DNA of 64,000 nucleotides, taken from assembly GCA_034434835.1 (NCBI GenBank), contig DAOTXX010000099.1, forward strand, positions 5,275 through 69,274. Reading direction: 5' to 3'. The DNA comes from JBGLNJ01 sp034434835 (GTDB lineage Bacteria > Chloroflexota > Anaerolineae > Fen-1058). This document shows, piece by piece, positions 42,245 to 51,500 of the stretch; positions within the stretch are counted from its first letter, which is position 1, and each line of letters starts with the position of its first letter. The position numbers and the translations under genes were made by a program. The notes below the pieces were generated by a model that had not been told where the DNA came from, did not search any database, and worked only from the letters and a program-made list of their open reading frames with translations.

Positions 42245-43759
42245 GGGCGTCAGGTTGTAGATGCCAACATCATCCCAGTTGACGCGGAAGGCTGAGGTGC
42301 CACTCGGCCACCGGATGTACACGCCCCACCAGCGCGCGCCAGTCCAGGTGCTATCACTTGTGCTGAGCACCTGCTGATTGTTGATGTAGATTTTGATCTC
42401 GGCCCCATTACGGTTCAGCCTGATGGTATTCCAGCCAGTCAGACTGATCGAGTTGGCGATCTCGGTGGGCAAAGCCGTCCAATTGACCAGTATGGTTTCA
42501 GCGCCGCCTGCCATACGGCGGAGCTTGTAATCATAGCCGTTTCCAGCTTCATTCACCCGCAGCATGAACTGATGGTAACCATCACCGGCCGGGTTCACAT
42601 CGCAATGCCACTGGTCATTGGGATTGAAGACAATACCATTCACGCCAAAGATCAGCCCCCATTGGGCCGTCTTGTAGGCCGTTCGGTCGAAACCGGTCAT
42701 GTCCATAAAGCTGAACTTGGCCTGAATGCCATAGTTGGCAGGTGGATCGTACTGTGGTGAAAACATCCGCACGTCGGCGTTATCCACCCACAGGCGATAG
42801 GCCTTGTCAGTCTCAGCGTCGCCGGGCGGTCTCTGCAACACTGCCATATAGTGTTGAGTTGAATCGCTGTTCTGGCACCAGCGAGGTGTCTCCTCCGTTT
42901 CGAAATAATACTGCTTGACCAGTGTGCCGATCACAATGGGCGGCGCGGTCGGGGTAGGGCTGGGGGTGGGGGTTGGATCGCGTCGGATCAGCGGCAGGTA
43001 GACTGTCTTCAAGGGAGTGCCATAGAGCATCAGATCGTCCACAAAGGCGCCCAGGCCAACTGGAGTTTCGCTGTCGCTGCTACGGAAGAGGAAAGCCAGG
43101 TAAGCCGGCTTGCTGGTTTGACCTGGACAACCGCCTGGTTCGAACTCGAAAGATTGCCATTCTCGGAGATGGCCGCGTGTCATCGTATGGCCGTAAAAGT
43201 TTGTGCCGTCGCACGAGTACGCCCAACCAAAGCTCGCGCCCTGCTCAGTATCCAGCCAATACTTGAATTCGGCCTTGACGCGCCCGTATTGCTGAGTGTT
43301 CAATGGCCCATAGATGGCCCAGGTGTCCATCGTTTGGGTGTACGTCGAGTCGGCGTAGACGGTCCAATCAACCGGAAGCTCCGGGTATGGGTCGGCGGCG
43401 GCCCAGAGGGTGTTCGTAAAGTCTCCGGCCGGGTGATAGTTGTACCGTACTCGTCCCCATTTGTGGGGGGCTGGCTGGGAGTAGATCTCTGTGCTGCGAG
43501 TGATGGTCCAGCCAGTAAACTCGCCGCCGAATGTAAACGATTGGGTGTAAAACAAGGTCCATGAGATGGGGGTAGAGACTGCTTGTATGTTCGCTTCATC
43601 CGGCAACTCGATGAATCGGAACGGCCCGCGCAAGGGCGGCGGAGGCGCCGCGACCGTCGGTGTTTGGACCAGGGCCAGCGCCGACAAGATGACCATCAGA
43701 GCGACGCCGCTGGTCACAATCAACAAGCGAGGCCAAGTGAAGGTATGCTTTGGCTTCAT
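42242..43759 (-). CDS. Secreted two-domain protein with YLPLIRR linker
   Basis: This 505-residue protein has a signal peptide (WPRLLIVTSGVALMVILSALALV). A beta-rich N-terminal domain (about 50-260) contains DTEQGASFGWAYSCDGTNF and GAFVDDLMLY, typical of carbohydrate-binding or jelly-roll folds. Next come the YLPLIRR motif and a TPTPSPTPTAPP linker, then a second concanavalin-like domain (FSFMDMTGFDR..WNTIRLNRNGAEIKIYINNQQV..VNWDDVGIY). Function is unknown; glycan binding is plausible. AAAGGAG lies 9 bp before the ATG. Its TAG stop lies in the end of a repeat element, so the original C-terminus may have been longer. Confidence 0.8.
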   Translation of the reverse strand: MKPKHTFTWPRLLIVTSGVALMVILSALALVQTPTVAAPPPPLRGPFRFIELPDEANIQAVSTPISWTLFYTQSFTFGGEFTGWTITRSTEIYSQPAPHKWGRVRYNYHPAGDFTNTLWAAADPYPELPVDWTVYADSTYTQTMDTWAIYGPLNTQQYGRVKAEFKYWLDTEQGASFGWAYSCDGTNFYGHTMTRGHLREWQSFEFEPGGCPGQTSKPAYLAFLFRSSDSETPVGLGAFVDDLMLYGTPLKTVYLPLIRRDPTPTPSPTPTAPPIVIGTLVKQYYFETEETPRWCQNSDSTQHYMAVLQRPPGDAETDKAYRLWVDNADVRMFSPQYDPPANYGIQAKFSFMDMTGFDRTAYKTAQWGLIFGVNGIVFNPNDQWHCDVNPAGDGYHQFMLRVNEAGNGYDYKLRRMAGGAETILVNWTALPTEIANSISLTGWNTIRLNRNGAEIKIYINNQQVLSTSDSTWTGARWWGVYIRWPSGTSAFRVNWDDVGIYNLTP

Positions 43760-43879
43760 AACAGGAAACTCCTTTCGCGCGAATCTCTGATTTACGATTT
43801 TGGATTGCCGATTGCGGGTTAAAGAGCGCGCTGTACCACCTCAGAGGGATTTCCACACTCTGCAATCAGCCATCCCCAA

Positions 43880-44866
43880 TCACCAATAGTGCTCCCGGTA
43901 TTGACGATAGTAGGCCCAAGTCCGGGTCAGGCCCTCGCGCAAACTGACCTGGGGAGCCCAGCCCAATTTGCCGCGGATGCGGCGATAGTCGGCGTAATAG
44001 TCGCCAATGTCAATGGGTTTGCGATCGGGCGGGTAAGGAACGATGCGATAGCAGCCGCCACCGTTGATCTCGATGCACAATTCGGCCAGATCGCGCAGGT
44101 TGATCACCTCATCGCTGCCGAGATTATAGGTCTGTCCGTTCGCGTCGTCGGTCCTGGCGGCCAGCAACATGGCCTCTATAACATCGTCCACATAGTTGAA
44201 ATCGCGCACCTGCGCCCCATCGCCCCAGATCTCGATTGGCTCGCCCTCGATCAAGTGCCGGATCCAGACGCCCAAAAAAGTCTGCCGCGCGTCTTTGACC
44301 CTCATCCGCGGGCCATAGGTGTTGGTCAGGCGCAGAGAGACAGCGCGGACGCCATAAACGTTGTTGTACAAGATGTGATACCACTCGCCCGCCATCTTGT
44401 TGATGCCGTTCACGTCGGTCGGGCGGAGCAGGTGCCGCTCGTCCACCGGCAAATAGTCCGGCTTGCCATAGATCTGACGTGTGCTGGCATAGATGATCTT
44501 GACCTTGGGGTTGTTCTTGCGGCAGGCTTCGAGGATCGAAAGCTGCGCGCGGCAGTTGATCTCCAGGTCGGTGTATGGATCGCGCATCGAATCCAGATGG
44601 CTGTTTTGCCCGGCCAGGTTAAAGATCAGGTCTCGGCCCTGCACCAGGTAATCCATGCTGAACTCGTCACGCACGTCGGCGATGTTGACCTGGAGCTTGT
44701 CTTCGTAGCCCGCGATGTTGAACAGATTGCCGCCGTATTCTGGGATCAGGCTATCTACCAGCAGCACCTCTGCGCCCAAATCGGCCAGGCGACGGCCCAG
44801 CGTGCTGCCGATGAATCCCAAGCCGCCGGTGATGAGCACCCGCGCGCCGGACAAGTCGTGCGCCAC
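43880..44866 (-). CDS. NAD-dependent epimerase/dehydratase-like protein (extended SDR)
   Basis: This 328-residue extended short-chain dehydrogenase starts at the GTG at 44866, with GGAGGT 5 bp upstream. The NAD motif ITGGLGFIGSTLGRRL is intact, with NLAGQNSHLDSMRDP and YASTRQIYG following. Where UDP-sugar epimerases carry YxxxK, this protein reads NGINKMAGEWYH: the Lys is kept but the usual Tyr position is Asn. Either the family uses another base or the reaction differs. It probably makes or modifies a nucleotide sugar for the neighbouring glycosyltransferases. Confidence 0.85.
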   Translation of the reverse strand: MAHDLSGARVLITGGLGFIGSTLGRRLADLGAEVLLVDSLIPEYGGNLFNIAGYEDKLQVNIADVRDEFSMDYLVQGRDLIFNLAGQNSHLDSMRDPYTDLEINCRAQLSILEACRKNNPKVKIIYASTRQIYGKPDYLPVDERHLLRPTDVNGINKMAGEWYHILYNNVYGVRAVSLRLTNTYGPRMRVKDARQTFLGVWIRHLIEGEPIEIWGDGAQVRDFNYVDDVIEAMLLAARTDDANGQTYNLGSDEVINLRDLAELCIEINGGGCYRIVPYPPDRKPIDIGDYYADYRRIRGKLGWAPQVSLREGLTRTWAYYRQYREHYW

Positions 44867-44958
44867 GTTGACCTCCGCAAGCGATTCTACCACAGGCCTT
44901 GCCAACCGTCTAACTGAAACGTCGCTTTATGTTCACCTCCTGAGGCCAGACTGAGAAT

Positions 44959-45051
44959 CATTGGCGTAAACTTTAGCCCCGGAGTGCGGCCTTCAGGCCG
45001 CATCTTATGCAGGCTGAAGTCTGCACTCCAACCTTAAGTTGACACGCATGG
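44959..45051 (+). repeat. 93-bp MITE-like repeat, copy 1
   Basis: It matches 55387-55479 at 87 of 93 positions by eye. The ends (AACTTTAGCCCCGGAGTGC / GCACTCCAACCTTAAGTT) are imperfect inverted repeats, and two internal hairpins (CGGCCTTCAGGCCG and the GCAGGCTGAAG..TGC arm) fill the middle. Confidence 0.8.
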
Positions 45052-45079
45052 GCGACCACTAGCCCATGCGGGCCACAAG

Positions 45080-45137
45080 CTGCCCCCGCATGAGGGTTGC
45101 GGTCGCCCGCACTGGGGCAGGCCTTCACCTGCCCCTA
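45080..45137 (-). repeat. REP-like repeat related to 22308-22367
   Basis: It shares CTGCCCCCGCATG.GGGTTGCGGTCGCCC and GGGGCAGGCCTT with the complement of 22308-22367, with a different middle. Confidence 0.5.
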
Positions 45138-45249
45138 CGGTGGTAACCAACTGATTTTTGTCACACCCATTTGATTGTAATGGAACACAACGCAAAAAGG
45201 TTGATCAAAAGTCAACGGAGTGGTGACAGCCTCGAAGAGATCGCTATGT

Positions 45250-48200
45250 TCATGGAAGGACGATGGGCTGTTCCCAAAGAATGCTGTTACCCAGACGAGC
45301 ATTGGTCTCGGCCTCATACAGACCGACCTCGAGCCGATATTCGCCGGGCGGCAAATTGCCTGGCAGGGTCAATGTGTGTGGATCGATCACGTATTCGCCT
45401 GCGAGCCACCCGGTCGTTGGGCGAGTCCAGTTGGCAGGAATAGCATCGCTGGTGACCACGAGGCGTCCCGTCGGATCCAACAGGTGCACGAACGACTTGT
45501 AGTCGGCGGTCATTTCCTGCAAGGCTTGCCAATACAACACCACTTTGATTTGTGATTTGTGATTTGCGATTTGCGATTTGATGTCATAGCCAACCCATCG
45601 TGCCTGTCCGCCGAAATCTACCTGAACCGGATGCTCGACGCGCGGCGGGGTCATTGTTCGCTGCGGCACGCGAATCGTCACGTGACCCAATTCTACAGTC
45701 CCGCCTGCCACTGCACCGGTTTCATCCACCAGCGACAGGCGCAGCGCAAACGTCCCGCCCGGCATCGCCGCCGGAATCCGAATCGAGTTTGGCCCACGCA
45801 ACACATCGCCGCTCAAGACTTGGCGGGTGGAAAATTGCGAGCTGATGGGCGCCACATCGCTCGAAAAGACAACAGCGCCGCCGAGGTCGGCCAGTTGCAG
45901 TCGCGCCTGATAGTTATGCGTCTGTGCTGCCGTCGCGCGCCAGTACAGCGTGAAAAAGAGTTTGGCCCCGGCGTCTGCTTGCGCTTGCGGCCAATCGTAA
46001 CCCATCAGCACGAGGCCTGGCGCAAGCGTTGCGTCCGAAAGATGCTCAGGCCGCGGCAGGTCAGGGTGGGGTTCAAGCCACGCCCACGCGCCGGGGCGCC
46101 TGACGCTGACGGTCGCCATGTCAAATGTGATGCCCGAAGGCGCACCGCTAGAGTCGAGGACGCTCAACCCGCCGGGCGTGCCCACGCGATAGACGCCCAC
46201 GCGCAGGCGATATTCGCCCGGCGGTGTGCCTGGCGCGAGGGAGATGTCGTGAACGTCGCGCGCGTAATCGCTCGGCTTCCAGCGCGAGGTGGGGTACCCG
46301 CCGGGGTGCTGGCTATCGCGTTGGCCGTAGACCAATCCGCGCTCATCCACCAGTTGCGCACTGATCGAATAATCGGTATCTAGCTTTTGCATGGCGCGCC
46401 AGTAGAGCGTCACGCGCACCGGGCGTCCCATCTCGGTAACGAGTCGAGCCGGATCATAGCCCATCAGCGCCATTCGATGGTCGAAATTCACGTTCAGCGG
46501 ATGCGCGACGCCTGCGACACGCAGACCATCAAAGCGCGTTCGGCGCCAGATCGTTTCGTGGGTGTCGAGATAAAAAGTCTTGAGAGCCAGCAGGCCGATG
46601 GCGAAAACACAAACCCAAGACGCAAGGCGCAGGTCGCAAAACAAGTCGCCAGGCGCAGGTCGTGAGGCGCGGGACACGAGGCGCAAAGCGACCATGCCGA
46701 CGAGTGCGAGCGCGCTCAACAGCGAAACGAGGCTAGCGACTGTTCGGAGCGGCGTCGAGCCAAAGGCGACCTGGAGGCGATGTCGGCCGGCCGGGACCGG
46801 GAAGCTGATCAGTCCGTGCGGATCGGTTGGCGTGATAGCGATGGGCTGGCCGTCCACGCGCGCCTGCCACCCGGCAAAGTCAAAGATGTCGAACGTGACG
46901 GTGAATGGCGTAGCACTGTCCAGGATCACGTCGGCAGAGAGCGGACGATAATGGGACTCGATCACTTGAGCGTCTGGTGGCAAAGCAGGGTCGAGCCGCT
47001 CGATGACATCGGAGCGCGCGTAGCGGTCGCTCAAAGTGTTAGGGTCGGGCAGCTTTTTGACCGTGTTGGGCAAATAGTCGCCGGCCGAAGTCGTGCCCAG
47101 CGCGCCGGACTCGCGTTCATAGCGCGCAATGTCGGCCACGGTCGGATGCGTGATCGGCTCCAGGTATGGCACGAACTGCCAGGCAAAGCCGTAGAGAATG
47201 AGCGCGGCGACTATAAGAGAAAGGATGGGTATTTCCCGCCTAGTGTGGGTAAATCCCTGCAACCTGTCATTGCGAGCCGCCGAACCCCCTGGCGGGGGCA
47301 GGTGCGGCGAAGCAATCTCATTTTTGTCGCCGGAGATTGCTTCGGGCGCTTCGCGCCCTCGCAATGACAGGGTGACCCACAAGTGGGAAATACCCGAAAG
47401 GACGAAAAACCGCTTCGCGGGACGAAGGACGAAGGACAAACGCGCCTGGTCGTGCTCTGCCACCCATCCGCCTGTGAGAAATGCCAAACTGAGACTGGTC
47501 AGTCCCAGGAATCGCCAGGGGAATTGCACAAAGCGCAGCAGTGGCAGCGCATCCCAGATCGCCACAGACTGCGGCAACGTCAGCATCCAGCTGCCCAGCG
47601 CCAGGAGCGCCGTCAGGCCCGCCGTGACCTTTTGCCGGGGATTCCAGCGCTTCCATTTGAGCGCGAGCGCAGCCACGGCCAGCGTCAGCGGGATCAGACC
47701 GACGCCGCGCGGCGTAGGGGGAAGCACAAGATTAGGATCAACCGTCATGGGCAGCGAGAACAGCTCGACAAAGTGATAGTGGTAATCAAAGGCCTGCGGC
47801 ATAAAGAGTTGGATGATCTGAACCGAGTCTCGTTCGACAAAAGCTGGCAGCCAGAAGAACGCCGCAAGGCCAAGCCCTAGCCCAAGCGGCAGCGCAACAC
47901 GCAATACGCAATATGGGATACTGAGCACGCGGTCTGCTTGTGTATGGTGTACTGCGTATTCCGTGAGCTGTGTTATGGCGTAGGCCAGAACGACTGGCGT
48001 GAAAATGAGCGCCGTGATGTTGTGCCCCAAGAGCAAGGCGGCGTAAAACAGCGCGGTGAGAATAAAAGCTAAAAGAGAGGGCGAATGCACCCGGTGCGCC
48101 CACCGCGTGATGGCCCACAGCAGCGCGGGCATGAGCGCCATCGCCAACACTTCGGCCAGCGCGCCGCGGTGATAAACATTGTAGAGCAGGTAAGGTGAGG

Positions 48201-48597
48201 TGACATAGGCCGCTGCGGCAACCAGGCCTGCTCGCTGCCCCCAGACCTCAGTCGCCCAGGCATACATGCCCAGCGCAGCGCAAAGGATGAATACGCCAAA
48301 GGTCGCCAGCAGTGCCAGAGCAAAATCCATCCCGATCAGCCGGAAAATCATCGCGGCGTAATAGCTCAGCGGCGCATAGAAATTGAACAGCGGAAAGCCA
48401 AAGCCGTAGGCGAGATCGGGCGCGTAGCGCGGAAAGAGATAGCCTTGCCGCAGCAGGTGATCCAGTTCCACCAAACGATACAGGTGGAGCAGCGTGTCAG
48501 CCGCCCACGGCAGTCGCCCGTACAGCAGCGGCTGTGCAGCGATCAAACTGAGCAACATCAGAGCGCCCGCGGTCAGAGCCGCGCTGAGGTGCTTCAT
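45250..48597 (-). CDS. GT-C-like membrane protein (PTPS-related family) with C-terminal beta-sandwich repeats
   Basis: This 1115-residue protein has about ten membrane segments (1 to about 640), beginning like PTPS-related/GT-C glycosyltransferases (PWAADTLLHLYRLVELDHLLRQG..GFPLFNFYAPLSYY). A soluble region and three beta-sandwich repeats (GYD..LYW..DY..FVHL..G....P..W..GE..D.H.L.LP..PPGEYRLEVGLY) follow. It probably transfers or flips lipid-linked sugars; this is inferred. A MITE-like insert with its target duplication adds 59 codons near residues 400-458, and a 7-bp repeat array is translated as KSQIANHKSQIK near residue 1010. The paralogue immediately upstream lacks both. Its start overlaps that paralogue's stop (ATGA). 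Confidence 0.82.
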   Translation of the reverse strand: MKHLSAALTAGALMLLSLIAAQPLLYGRLPWAADTLLHLYRLVELDHLLRQGYLFPRYAPDLAYGFGFPLFNFYAPLSYYAAMIFRLIGMDFALALLATFGVFILCAALGMYAWATEVWGQRAGLVAAAAYVTSPYLLYNVYHRGALAEVLAMALMPALLWAITRWAHRVHSPSLLAFILTALFYAALLLGHNITALIFTPVVLAYAITQLTEYAVHHTQADRVLSIPYCVLRVALPLGLGLGLAAFFWLPAFVERDSVQIIQLFMPQAFDYHYHFVELFSLPMTVDPNLVLPPTPRGVGLIPLTLAVAALALKWKRWNPRQKVTAGLTALLALGSWMLTLPQSVAIWDALPLLRFVQFPWRFLGLTSLSLAFLTGGWVAEHDQARLSFVLRPAKRFFVLSGISHLWVTLSLRGREAPEAISGDKNEIASPHLPPPGGSAARNDRLQGFTHTRREIPILSLIVAALILYGFAWQFVPYLEPITHPTVADIARYERESGALGTTSAGDYLPNTVKKLPDPNTLSDRYARSDVIERLDPALPPDAQVIESHYRPLSADVILDSATPFTVTFDIFDFAGWQARVDGQPIAITPTDPHGLISFPVPAGRHRLQVAFGSTPLRTVASLVSLLSALALVGMVALRLVSRASRPAPGDLFCDLRLASWVCVFAIGLLALKTFYLDTHETIWRRTRFDGLRVAGVAHPLNVNFDHRMALMGYDPARLVTEMGRPVRVTLYWRAMQKLDTDYSISAQLVDERGLVYGQRDSQHPGGYPTSRWKPSDYARDVHDISLAPGTPPGEYRLRVGVYRVGTPGGLSVLDSSGAPSGITFDMATVSVRRPGAWAWLEPHPDLPRPEHLSDATLAPGLVLMGYDWPQAQADAGAKLFFTLYWRATAAQTHNYQARLQLADLGGAVVFSSDVAPISSQFSTRQVLSGDVLRGPNSIRIPAAMPGGTFALRLSLVDETGAVAGGTVELGHVTIRVPQRTMTPPRVEHPVQVDFGGQARWVGYDIKSQIANHKSQIKVVLYWQALQEMTADYKSFVHLLDPTGRLVVTSDAIPANWTRPTTGWLAGEYVIDPHTLTLPGNLPPGEYRLEVGLYEAETNARLGNSILWEQPIVLP
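45547..45581. repeat. Five tandem 7-bp units translated within the GT-C-like gene
   Basis: GATTTGT, GATTTGT, GATTTGC, GATTTGC, GATTTGA are consecutive. On the minus strand they encode most of IKSQIANHKSQIK, where the equivalent domain of the paralogue has a P-G-Q-T type loop. Confidence 0.75.
47227..47395. mobile_element. 169-bp MITE-like element inserted in frame in a coding gene
   Basis: The ends are 11-bp perfect inverted repeats GGGTATTTCCC (47227-47237) and GGGAAATACCC (47385-47395). Further in are CTGTCATTGCGAG / CTCGCAATGACAG arms and a GAAGCAATCTC / GAGATTGCTTC pair. Directly outside are GAAAGGAT (47219-47226) and GAAAGGAC (47396-47403), a 7-of-8 direct repeat. Element plus one duplication is 177 bp, exactly 59 codons, and the host frame stays open. 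Confidence 0.82.
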
Positions 48598-51500
48598 GGT
48601 GAATTGATGCTCACTTCCAGTTGGCCCAACTCGATCACATCAGCGCCCGAGTCTGTCCTCAAGCGTTGGCCGGTTTCCGCGTCGTACATCCCGGCGAGCA
48701 AACGATATTGGCCTTCCGCGAGATTGGGCTGGAGAGCAAGCCGATGTATATCGCTCACATATTCGCCGGGTTGCCAACCGGAGGTCGGTCGCGTCCAATG
48801 GTCGGGCACCGCGTCGGATTGGGTCAGAATGTGTCCTTGATCGTCAAGCAGATGAACAAATACCTTATAGTCGCGGTCCGTCTCGTGGGCGGACTGCCAC
48901 ACCAGCGTCACCGAAAGGGTCTGACCGGGCGCAACGCGCGCGGGCGCATCCCAGCCAGTCAAGATGAACGGATCGCCCAGTCGTGCTCCAAGGGGATGCG
49001 CCAGCAGCGGAGGACCAAAGACACGTCGAGGCGCATTGATCTGCAATGACGCCAGGTCAGCCTGTCCCACGGCGCTGCTGTTCTCGTCAAGGAGCGTGAC
49101 GCGCCAGATGTATGGCCCGGTCGCCGCTCGACCGGGAATGTGAGCCAACACCTGGCTGCGGATGATCTCGCCAGCCCTCCAGCGCGAGGTGGGGTATTGG
49201 TCGCCGCCCGGCGCAAAGGATTGTCGAGCGATCACCTGGCCCTCCGGCGCGATCAACTCCAGGTGGGCCGAGTAATCACGCGAGGGCCGGGCGCGCGCTT
49301 GCCAGCCGAGCGTCAACAGCATCGTTTGCCCCGGCTCGGCCTGGCCGCGATCCAGACTGTAGCCGATCAATGCCAGGTCGGTCCCCATCGGCGCATCCGT
49401 GCGGACGGCCACCTCCAGCGCATCAACCGACGGAGGCTGCGCCGGCGCGCTGACCTGCATCTTGCCGATCGCGACGCCGGCCTGACCGCCGGGAGCGGGT
49501 TGTCCTCCACTGGACGGCAGCAGTTCAGATGTGTCGGGTTTGAATGGCACGACTACCAATGAATAGGAACCGGGCGGCGTGCCGGGCAGAATGTTGATCG
49601 CATAACGGTCTTGGGCGTACTGGCCCATCGGCCACTCTCGAGAGGAGGGCGCCGGATTGTAACCCTTGAGAGTGGCCTTGTCCCATTTGCTCTCCAGGCT
49701 CCAGATCAGTCCCCGCTCATCCAAGAGACGCACACTGGTCAAGAAATCGAGCGGCTCTTGCAGCGTCCAGTACAAGTCCACATAGACGACCTGACCGGCC
49801 GTCGGTCGGGACGAGCGCAGCTCATAGCCGAGCAATCTTGCTTTTGCAGCGATCACCACGTCGCTGCTGGACGTGATGTCTGCGATCTGATTGTTCTTGA
49901 GGCGGCTCCATCGCAGCGGCGTGTCGAAGCGATCGATCACACCCGCTTTGAGCGTGGACAAGGCCAATCCCAGCGCCATCAATCCTAACCAAGCGGATGG
50001 GACAGGGGAATCCTGAGATCGGGAAAGCGGGGCAGGCTGGTGCGGATGTGGATCGAGAATCCAAAGGACGACTACGCCGAGCGCCACCAGACACGAGAGG
50101 ATCTCGCTGACCGTGCGGACCGGAGTGCTGCCAAACTGAACCGTCAGCGTATGGCGGCCGGCCGGCACATCTATAGCCATCAATCCCCAAGGCGAAGAGA
50201 CCTTTAACTCGACCGGCCGGCCGTCCAGCGTGGCGCGCCAACCGGGAAAGTAAAACGAGCGATAGACCACCTCAAGCGGCGCGTCGCTTTCCAAAGTCAA
50301 GGCGGCGCTCAAACCGGTGTCGCTGGCGGATACCACGCGCGCGCCGGGCGCGTGCCAGCGAACGACAGGCCGCCCCTCGCGCAAGGCTTGGGCCATGGGC
50401 CAAGTCTTGGGCACCTCGTGCACCGCCACCGGCAGGTATTCGCCAAGCGTCGTCGTGCCGAGAAAGCCACTCTGCTCCTCGTAATTGACCGAAAAGGCCC
50501 AATCGGGATTGTCCGGCACAGAGCACAGACGCGGGTACGCCCACGGTACGGTCTGGATGACGAGCATCGCCAGGCACACGCCTGTCCACACCTGGCACAT
50601 TCTGCTGTGGTGCCCGGCCAGGCCCTCCACGCCCACCCCGGCCAGGAAAGCCGCCAGCAGACTCGCTGGACCAAGAAATCGCCAGGGGAGTTGAACGTAA
50701 GGCAAGAGCGGCACGTTCGACCAGATGACGCGTGAGATGGGGAGCGTCATCAGAATGGTCCCGATGAGCAGCGTGACGGCCCAGACGACATGCGGCTTGA
50801 GTGAGCGGCTGGCGCGAGCCAGCCAGGCCGCTAACGCGCCGAGGATCGCCAATCCGCTCAACGCCCAGCCCAAACTGCGTGCCGTCGGCGGCGGATTGAT
50901 CAGCAGCGGATCACTGGCGCGCAGCGGACCGATCAGCTCGCCCGGCGCAAGAAAGTTGTTGGCAAAGTTTCCTTCGCCCAGCGTGATGGCGCGCGTAAAC
51001 TGCACCTGATCTCTTTCCAGGAACGCTGGGGCGAGCACGAACAGCGCCAGTCCCCCGCCGAGCGCGGCCAGTCCGATCAGCCGCGTCAGAGCGCCGCGGC
51101 GTTCCTGCGTCGTCAGGATCAGCATGGCCGCATAGCTGGCCAACACCATGGAAAAGATCAGGCTGGCCGGCGCGTGCGTGAGCAAAAAGGCGGCGCAAAC
51201 CAGCGCGCCGGGCGCGACATCGCGCCAGCGGCGCGTCTGAACGGTCCGCAAGGCAGCCCACAACCCCAGCGGCAGCAGTGGCAAGGTGAGCGATTCGGTG
51301 AGTGTGCCACGCCAATAGACATCATACAACTGATAAGGCGCGAGCATGTAAGCGACCGCTGCGACGAACGCTGCCAGTGGCCTCATCATTTGCCGCGCCC
51401 ACAGGTACATCGTCGCCCCGGACGCCAGCACGCTCAACGCCAGGGTCGTGTTCCAACTTGCTAACAGGGTCAGGCCCAGACGATGCAAGATCACCAGAGG

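Larger units (their letters stand above)
44867..45249. other. Intergenic gap with two repeat families
   Basis: This 383-bp gap between the epimerase and GT-C-like genes holds a 93-bp repeat (44959-45051), which also occurs at 55387-55479, followed by a REP-like palindromic tract (45055-45137) related to 22308-22367. The last 110 bp show no clear feature. Confidence 0.6.

Noticed and set aside
44959..45137. Hairpin series considered as a structured RNA or riboswitch
   Set aside because: The same sequence recurs at 55387 and 22308 in unrelated contexts, which fits mobile repeats better.
45547..45581. Heptamer array considered as a CRISPR remnant
   Set aside because: Units are 7 bp with no spacers and lie inside a coding gene.
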